Source of the DNA: Riemerella anatipestifer_E
Lineage (GTDB): Bacteria; Bacteroidota; Bacteroidia; Flavobacteriales; Weeksellaceae
Assembly: GCF_009932355.1 (NCBI RefSeq)
Contig: NZ_LEKU01000001.1
Location: 17,290 to 81,289, forward strand
Length of the DNA: 64,000 nt
Direction: 5' to 3'
In this document: piece after piece, positions 58,762 to 64,000 of the stretch
Layout: the number at the start of each line of letters is the position of its first letter
How positions within the stretch are numbered: position 1 is the first letter of the stretch
Made by a program: the position numbers and the translations under genes
Notes under the pieces: model-generated
What the model was told of the DNA's origin: nothing
The model's input: only the letters and a program-made list of their open reading frames with translations
The model's database searches: none

Positions 58762-60411
58762 TTATTTATTGTTGTTTTCGGTTGTTGATACCTCTTGTTT
58801 GGGAAGTTCCCAATCTTCTACCAAATCCCATAGCTGTCTGGCTTCTATTTTCTTAGGGAAAACAAAGTAATCTTCGGCAGGAGTATTAGTCGCTAAGTCG
58901 GCGGTATCCCAAATGCCGTTACCGTTATTATCTACCAAAATTCTTATATAATAAGTATCAGGTTTTAATTCTGTAAATTTATGTTCCGCTTCGGTAGTTT
59001 TTCTACTAGATAATACTTTGTTTTGCTGGTCTAGAAGCTCTATCCAAAAGGGAGCAGACGGCTTATTTTTAAGTCTTATTGTTACAGAACCATAGTTTTG
59101 GGGTGTGTCTGCCTCGAATTCAAAAACATAAGGTTTAGCATTAGACTTATAGAAAGAGCTTACACTTTCCTTCGGAATAAATAAGCGATATTTTTTTTCT
59201 TTTTGAAAATCACTTTCAATAATGATGGTGTTGGGTGAAGTTTCGGCTATTTTAGCTTTGAAAGGTTGCTGACTGACAGAATCCACCTTTAGTTCCCATT
59301 GTTGTGTATTGAGTTCTTTTAACTCCATATTAGCCGTAATTCTAAACGGACGATTAGGTGGTAGTAAAGCCCCTTCATTATTTTTAAGAGTAAATTCCTC
59401 CTTAGGATTGTAGCGATAGAATATCTGGACGGTATCTTTTTTAACTTTGGTATCATAACTGAATTTAAGATTAGTCCCTTGGTTGGAGCTTAAATTTTCC
59501 TTTTGGGCATCAAACCAAACCCTTACGGAATCTGAAAACTTCTGATGAGAAACTTTATAATCTTGTACCAGACCTGTAATTTCCTTCACTTCTACTTTTT
59601 CGGGTTTCCCTTCAAAAAGGAGCAGGAGACCTCCATCTATGGCTTTTATTTCTTTATATTTCACCTCTTTTTTAGGTGGATAAAGCGTGAGTTTAAGCCC
59701 AGAAACACCTTTAGTAACATTAAGTTCATCTTTAATAAAACCTAGATTTTCTTTGCCTTTATCATATACAGAGTTCATATTTTCATCATCAAAAGCGATG
59801 ACTTTATACTTGCCTTGAGCTAAATACTCCAACTCAAAATAGCCGTCTTTATCAGCTTTAGTAATGTAGTAAGGTTTTTCTCTAAAATTGATGCTATCCG
59901 AAGCCTTATAAAGCCCCACTACTATATTAGATTTAGATTGAGCTTCACTGTTAGGCGTAGATAGAGCGTTTTGTGCCGTTCCTGCAAGGTAGAGATTATC
60001 TAATTTTTCCCCAGTAGAAAAAGCAAAATTAAAATAGGGTAAAATATTACCTTCGTTGTTGTCCACAATGGCATTACCAAAATTAAAGCTGTAAGTCGTA
60101 TTAGCTTGTAGAGTATCTCCCCACTGTATCAATACATATTTGTTGGCAAGATTAGAGGGAATAATCTTCTTTATATTTTTAATAGGTGGTGAAATAATGA
60201 GTTGCTTCTGAATATCTTTTAAATTAACATATTCGTCAAAATCTAATCTTAATTCTCTTATAAGTACAGGTACTTTGGTTCTAGAACTGTCTATATTAGC
60301 TCCTAAAAAACGAGGGGCTAAAGTATCCTTATTACCGCCCACAGGAGCACCTACTCTAGCACAAGAGTGCATTATAAGACTAAGGATAAGCAGAAAAAAA
60401 ACTTTTTTCAT
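58762..60411 (-). CDS. Ig-like (Big_5) domain lipoprotein
   Basis: The 549 residues start with a lipoprotein signal (Cys17 after MHS) followed by GAPVGGNKDTLAPRFLGANID and an SbsA-type Ig-like fold (RELRLDFDEYVNLKDIQKQL, TTYSFNFGNAIVDNNEGN). A middle part has a carboxypeptidase-regulatory-like strand set (GYFELEYLAQGKYKVIAFDD) and the end has ELKPDTYYIRILVDNNGNGIWD. Such lipoproteins are common in Bacteroidota with no assigned job; envelope localisation is inferred. Its -7 element lies at 60427-60434. Confidence 0.82.
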   Translation of the reverse strand: MKKVFFLLILSLIMHSCARVGAPVGGNKDTLAPRFLGANIDSSRTKVPVLIRELRLDFDEYVNLKDIQKQLIISPPIKNIKKIIPSNLANKYVLIQWGDTLQANTTYSFNFGNAIVDNNEGNILPYFNFAFSTGEKLDNLYLAGTAQNALSTPNSEAQSKSNIVVGLYKASDSINFREKPYYITKADKDGYFELEYLAQGKYKVIAFDDENMNSVYDKGKENLGFIKDELNVTKGVSGLKLTLYPPKKEVKYKEIKAIDGGLLLLFEGKPEKVEVKEITGLVQDYKVSHQKFSDSVRVWFDAQKENLSSNQGTNLKFSYDTKVKKDTVQIFYRYNPKEEFTLKNNEGALLPPNRPFRITANMELKELNTQQWELKVDSVSQQPFKAKIAETSPNTIIIESDFQKEKKYRLFIPKESVSSFYKSNAKPYVFEFEADTPQNYGSVTIRLKNKPSAPFWIELLDQQNKVLSSRKTTEAEHKFTELKPDTYYIRILVDNNGNGIWDTADLATNTPAEDYFVFPKKIEARQLWDLVEDWELPKQEVSTTENNNK

Positions 60412-60426
60412 TTTCTTTTATTTAGG

Positions 60427-60434
60427 CAAAAGTA
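60427..60434 (-). promoter_or_regulatory. -7 promoter element for the Ig-like lipoprotein operon
   Basis: The minus strand reads TACTTTTG, 15 nt before the ATG. Confidence 0.55.
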
Positions 60435-60457
60435 AGGTTTTTAAACAAGATGAATGC

Positions 60458-61807
60458 TTAAAATATCTCTTCGTGAAAGTCTTCTATTTTAGAAACTTCC
60501 ACAATTTTTATATTGTGTTTTTTCTTTGGTATCTTATTTTGTTTAGAAACAAATATCTTATGATAGCCTAATTTTTCGGCTTCGGAGATGCGTTTTTCTA
60601 TTTGTGGCACAGGACGAATTTCTCCACTAAGACCAATTTCCCCAGCAAAACAATAATGCTCCGACACTGCAATATCCTCGTTGGAAGATAAGATAGCGGC
60701 AACCACGGCTAAGTCTAAAGCTGGGTCGTCTGTTTTGATACCTCCTGTAATATTTAAGAATACATCTTTAGCCCCGAGTTGAAAACCAGAACGTTTCTCC
60801 AAAACTGCCAAAAGCATATTGAGCCTTTTAGCATCAAAACCCGTAGAACTTCTCTGTGGTGTACCATATACCGCTGTACTTACGAGGGCTTGTATTTCTA
60901 GCAACATAGGGCGGTTACCTTCTAGTGTTACTGCCACCGCATTACCTGAAAACTCTTCGGATTTTTTGGTAATAAGCACTTCCGAAGGATTTTTAATTTC
61001 TTTCAATCCTGCTGAAATCATTTCATAAATACCAATCTCAGCAGTAGAACCAAAACGGTTTTTATTCGCTCTTAAAAGTCTAAACAAATGGTTCCTATCA
61101 CCATCAAAATTAAGAACTACATCTACCATATGTTCCAACACTTTTGGTCCAGCTATTTGTCCATCTTTAGTAATATGTCCCACTAAAAAAACAGGCGTGT
61201 TAGTCGCTTTTGCAAACTTTATAACTTCCGAAGCACATTCTCTAATTTGAGACACTGTGCCTGGGGAACTCTCCATCACCTGCGAGTGTAAAGTTTGTAT
61301 AGAGTCCACAATCATAAAATCAGGCTGAAGTTTTTTGGCTTCGTGTAAGATTTTCTCTATTGAAGTCTCGGTGTATAAAAAACAATTCGGATTTTGGAGC
61401 TCCGTTAGTCTATCTGCTCTCATTTTAATTTGCGAGGCACTTTCTTCCCCCGAAACATAGAGGATTTTTTTCTTCATTTTAAGGGCTAATTGCAATAGTA
61501 GTGTAGATTTCCCTATACCTGGTTCGCCTCCGATAAGAGTTACCGAACCTAAAACAATACCACCCCCCAAAACTCTGTTAAGTTCTTCGCTTGGAGTTTT
61601 AATGCGTTGTTCAGCTTGTGTTTCTACTTCTATGATGTTGATGAGGTGCTGTCTTCCAAAATCTCCTGCATAATTTTTAGAGGTTGTTTTCTCTGCAATC
61701 TCTTCCACTAAAGTGTTCCATTGTCCACAATTTTGGCATTGTCCGTGCCATTTGGAATGTTGCGAACCACAATTCTGACAATAATATACTGTTTTTAATT
61801 TAGCCAC
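60458..61807 (-). CDS. radA: DNA repair protein RadA
   Basis: RadA (Sms) is a RecA-like branch-migration helicase used in homologous recombination. The 449 residues have the N-terminal zinc finger (Cys10, Cys13, Cys24, Cys27), Walker A GGEPGIGKST, the KNRFG signature in ANKNRFGSTAE, and a C-terminal Lon-protease-like domain (PALDLAVVAAILSS, CFAGEIGLSGEIRPV). Length is normal. Confidence 0.97.
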   Translation of the reverse strand: MAKLKTVYYCQNCGSQHSKWHGQCQNCGQWNTLVEEIAEKTTSKNYAGDFGRQHLINIIEVETQAEQRIKTPSEELNRVLGGGIVLGSVTLIGGEPGIGKSTLLLQLALKMKKKILYVSGEESASQIKMRADRLTELQNPNCFLYTETSIEKILHEAKKLQPDFMIVDSIQTLHSQVMESSPGTVSQIRECASEVIKFAKATNTPVFLVGHITKDGQIAGPKVLEHMVDVVLNFDGDRNHLFRLLRANKNRFGSTAEIGIYEMISAGLKEIKNPSEVLITKKSEEFSGNAVAVTLEGNRPMLLEIQALVSTAVYGTPQRSSTGFDAKRLNMLLAVLEKRSGFQLGAKDVFLNITGGIKTDDPALDLAVVAAILSSNEDIAVSEHYCFAGEIGLSGEIRPVPQIEKRISEAEKLGYHKIFVSKQNKIPKKKHNIKIVEVSKIEDFHEEIF

Positions 61808-61900
61808 TTCTGAAGGTCTATTAAAAATGAAACCGCAATTTACAAAATAAATTTTCTTAAATTAGCAGAGCGTAGAATATAAATCTAAAGTCAATAAAAA

Positions 61901-62665
61901 ATGGAAGCTTTTGTAAACTCAGAAATAAAAAATCATATTGCATACATCACTTTTGGAACGCCTAAAAGCAACTCTTTGCCAGGGCATATTTTAGAACAAT
62001 TAGCTCAAACGATTTTATCCGAAGGAACGAAAGAAGAAGTAAAGGCAATATTACTTAAATCTCACGGAGAAAAAGCATTTTGTGCAGGTGCGAGTTTTGA
62101 TGAACTACTAGAGATTGATAATATAGAGGCTTCTAAAAGATTTTTTGGAGGATTTGCTAAAGTATTAAATGCAATGAGAAATTGCGGTAAAATAATAATT
62201 GTAAGAGTGCAGGGCAAAGTTACAGGCGGTGGCGTAGGCATCGCTTGTGCGGCAGACTATTGTTTCGCTACAAAAGAGGCAGCTTTAGCACTTACAGAAA
62301 TCAATTTAGGTATTGGTCCATTTGTTATTGGTCCGTTTGTGGAGCGAAAGATAGGAAAATCACAATTTTCTGCAATGTCTCTAGATACAGAGTTTAGAAG
62401 TGCCGAATGGGCGGAAAGAAATCACATCTACCATCATATTTCGGAAAGTATAACTTCTATGGACGAAAAACTAGATACGTTTTTGAAACAGTTATCAGAA
62501 AGGAGTACTGATGCGTTGGCTCTCATTAAAAAAGTATCTTGGGAAGGTGCAGAGCATTTTGATAGCATTATGCCTGACCGAATTCTAATGAGTGCAAGTC
62601 TAGTATTAGAGGCTACTGCAAAAGAAAATATACAAAATATTAAAGCACGATTAGCTAAAAAATAA
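61901..62665 (+). CDS. Enoyl-CoA hydratase/isomerase family protein
   Basis: The 254-residue crotonase-fold protein has the oxyanion-hole motifs AFCAGASFDELL and GKVTGGGVGIACAADYCFA. The catalytic Glu position of ordinary hydratases is at ALTEINLGIGPFVIGPF, which resembles methylglutaconyl-CoA hydratase-like members, though the reaction cannot be fixed. No partner fatty-acid genes adjoin. A terminator follows. Confidence 0.88.
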   Translation: MEAFVNSEIKNHIAYITFGTPKSNSLPGHILEQLAQTILSEGTKEEVKAILLKSHGEKAFCAGASFDELLEIDNIEASKRFFGGFAKVLNAMRNCGKIIIVRVQGKVTGGGVGIACAADYCFATKEAALALTEINLGIGPFVIGPFVERKIGKSQFSAMSLDTEFRSAEWAERNHIYHHISESITSMDEKLDTFLKQLSERSTDALALIKKVSWEGAEHFDSIMPDRILMSASLVLEATAKENIQNIKARLAKK

Positions 62666-62697
62666 AAAAAGCTACCTGTTTAGGGTAGCTTTAAATT
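62664..62697. terminator. Terminator between the enoyl-CoA hydratase and nitronate monooxygenase genes
   Basis: AAAGCTACC (62668-62676) pairs with GGTAGCTTT (62684-62692), with A/T on both sides, between convergent genes. Confidence 0.8.
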
Positions 62698-62699
62698 TA

Positions 62700-63635
62700 C
62701 TATAAGAAAGGCTCTTTACATTCGTTGAACTCTTTTATAAGCCTTTTAAATACCTCATCTACCGAGATAATGTCGTCTATGAGGGCAGAAACTTGTCCTA
62801 TTTCTAGTTCGCCTTCGTCTAAATCACCTTCGAACATGCCTTTCTTGGCTCTTGCTCTACCTAAGGCTTGTTTCAGAGTTTCTATATCTCTTCCATTATC
62901 ATAAAGTTTTTCTATGTCGTAGAAGAATTTGTTTTTTAATAGCCTAACGGGAGCGAGTTCTTTCAAAGTAAGCTGAGTATCGCCCTCTTTAGCCTCCACT
63001 ATTTTCTGTTTAAAGGCTTCGTGGGAACTTGCCTCTGTTGTGGCTGCAAATCTAGAACCGATTTGTACACCGTCCGCTCCGAGTATCATGGCGGCTTTTA
63101 TCTGTTGTCCTGTCGCGATGCCTCCTGCGGCAATAAGGGGTGTGCTGATATGTTTGCTCACATTAGGAATAAGGCAGAAAGTGGTAGTCTCGTCTCTTCC
63201 GTTATGTCCACCAGCTTCAAATCCTTCAGCAACAACAGCATCTACACCAGCTTCCTCGCATTTTATTGCAAATTTTAGAGAAGAAACCACGTGAGCTACT
63301 TTTATACCTTCTTTTTGTAAAGTTTCGGTGTAAGTTTTCGGATTTCCTGCTGAGGTAAATACGATTTTAACTTGCTCTTCCATAATAATATTGATGATTT
63401 CATCTAAGTTAGGATAAAGCATAGGAATATTAACGCCAAAAGGCTTGTTGGTGGCTTTTTTGCATTTTTGGAGGTGTTCTCTTAAGATATCAGGGTACAT
63501 ACTTCCTGCACCTATCAGTCCGAGACCTCCAGCGTTAGAAACAGCAGAGGCTAACCGCCAACCGCTATGCCATACCATACCACCTTGTATGATAGGGTAT
63601 TGTATATTGAAGAGCTTTGAAATTCTATTTTTCAT
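62700..63635 (-). CDS. FMN-dependent nitronate monooxygenase / FabK-like oxidoreductase
   Basis: The 311-residue TIM-barrel flavoprotein shows PIIQGGMVWHSGW, GGLGLIGAGS, KPFGVNIPML, the catalytic His in EGFEAGGHNGRDE and the FMN phosphate loops AAGGIATG and GADGVQIGSRF. This fits both 2-nitropropane dioxygenase-type enzymes and the FabK type of enoyl-ACP reductase; GQVSALI near the end leans to the FabK-like side. Without alignment I cannot decide. A -7 element lies 22 nt upstream. Confidence 0.82.
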   Translation of the reverse strand: MKNRISKLFNIQYPIIQGGMVWHSGWRLASAVSNAGGLGLIGAGSMYPDILREHLQKCKKATNKPFGVNIPMLYPNLDEIINIIMEEQVKIVFTSAGNPKTYTETLQKEGIKVAHVVSSLKFAIKCEEAGVDAVVAEGFEAGGHNGRDETTTFCLIPNVSKHISTPLIAAGGIATGQQIKAAMILGADGVQIGSRFAATTEASSHEAFKQKIVEAKEGDTQLTLKELAPVRLLKNKFFYDIEKLYDNGRDIETLKQALGRARAKKGMFEGDLDEGELEIGQVSALIDDIISVDEVFKRLIKEFNECKEPFL

Positions 63636-63657
63636 ATTTGAAAGTTGTGAACTATCG

Positions 63658-63665
63658 CAAAGATA
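63658..63665 (-). promoter_or_regulatory. -7 promoter element for the FabK-like gene
   Basis: The minus strand reads TATCTTTG, 22 nt before the ATG. No -33 match was seen. Confidence 0.5.
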
Positions 63666-63814
63666 ATGAAAACTGAAAGCAATTCACAACATTAAAGTAA
63701 TACAACATGACAAAGTGTTGTTTGGAATTATCCTATAAAATATAATAGTGATAAAGTTAGTTTTATTAAATCTCCTTTTCTTATAAATCATTCCGCTCCA
63801 CACGATAAGAAATC

Positions 63815-64000
63815 GACACTATCCCGTAAAGTGTGTAAGTTAAAATTACCGAGGGTTTAACTTTTTTAAAGTTGAACCCTTTGTTCAAAAATAGTTAAAA
63901 ATTGATTTAAAATCAAGCCCCAATTATGAATAGGTTTCGACCATTTCTTAGTAGCTTCTCTTAAAGCCAAGAAAGTTGATTTCATAACCGCCTCATCTGT
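63815..64000 (-). mobile_element. Right end of an IS256-family insertion sequence
   Basis: The element's terminal repeat appears to start near 63815 (GACACTATCCCGTAAAG, then GTGTGTAA), which resembles IS256 ends by general form. The transposase stop and its hairpin terminator (63854-63880, 12-nt arms around GGGTT/AACCC) follow. The rest of the element is past the window edge, so the exact boundary and target duplication are not verifiable. Confidence 0.65.
63867..64000 (-). CDS. IS256-family transposase, C-terminal fragment
   Basis: The minus strand encodes 44 residues before the stop at 63867. They include STFLALREATKKWSKPIHNW and GLILNQFLTIFEQRVQL. The KKW.KPI.NWG.ILNQF pattern is the well-known C-terminus of IS256-type (DDE) transposases. 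The gene continues to the right beyond the window. Confidence 0.9.

Noticed and set aside
63702..63721. ACAACA...TGTTGT hairpin upstream of the IS end
   Set aside because: Only 6 bp with an 8-nt loop in AT-rich DNA; no T-tract and no clear role.

Overview
The window comes from an AT-rich (roughly one-third GC) member of the Bacteroidota, order Flavobacteriales. Gene content and protein style point to the Weeksellaceae (Riemerella/Chryseobacterium neighbourhood), but I cannot fix genus or species by eye. Supporting signs are Bacteroidota-type promoters (TTTG, about 19 nt, TAnnTTTG), almost no Shine-Dalgarno sequences, a SprE/PorW-type secretion lipoprotein, GLPGLI and DUF4369 proteins, an exosortase F pair and an rp operon of flavobacterial layout.

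Layout. 1-2.5 kb: the end of an unidentified gene, hypA-hypB (NiFe hydrogenase maturation) and a phosphate-selective-porin-like barrel. 2.6-9.9 kb: tsaB, a sprE/porW-like TPR lipoprotein, maf, and a siderophore-type TonB-dependent receptor followed by a PepSY membrane protein, probably an iron uptake unit. 10-13.3 kb: a dihydroxyacetone kinase (dhaKL) that appears inserted at the 3' end of kdsC, with a decayed second kdsC end on its far side, then a DUF2520 dehydrogenase-like gene. 13.5-27.4 kb: one long ribosomal protein operon from rplC to rplQ, including secY, infA, rpmJ and rpoA; rpmD and rpmJ are short genes that are easily missed. 27.4-36.1 kb, minus strand: baeRF-like protein, dimethylargininase-like enzyme, citrate synthase, enolase, a small membrane protein, RidA and LptD. 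36.1-38 kb, plus strand: cell-wall amidase, tRNA-Glu, rpsT, tRNA-Glu. 38-48.3 kb: mixed housekeeping genes (GNAT, YkgJ, a frameshifted BCS1-like AAA ATPase, sufS, glyS, HMG-CoA lyase-like, xrtF and partner, Nfu, Mrp, a dicarboxylate/amino acid symporter). 48.4-63.6 kb: cell-surface and envelope genes (thrombospondin-3-repeat protein and small partner, BON and SH3 proteins, GH25 lysozyme, FecA-like receptor, thioredoxin-fold lipoprotein, GLPGLI protein, haem-binding protein, Ig-like lipoprotein) plus radA, an enoyl-CoA hydratase and a nitronate monooxygenase/FabK-like enzyme. The right edge enters an IS256-family insertion sequence.

Most genes are ordinary core genes. The more unusual observations are: the kdsC remnant flanking dhaKL; RNA-type hairpins in the few wide spacers of the rp operon, above all the one before rpsH; a shared palindromic element near both TonB-receptor promoters; promoters placed so close to ATG that the mRNAs should be nearly leaderless; a split AAA ATPase; and proteins that have lost expected cysteine motifs. 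I found no CRISPR array, prophage or clear new defence system. All calls were made by reading the sequence; no database search was possible.
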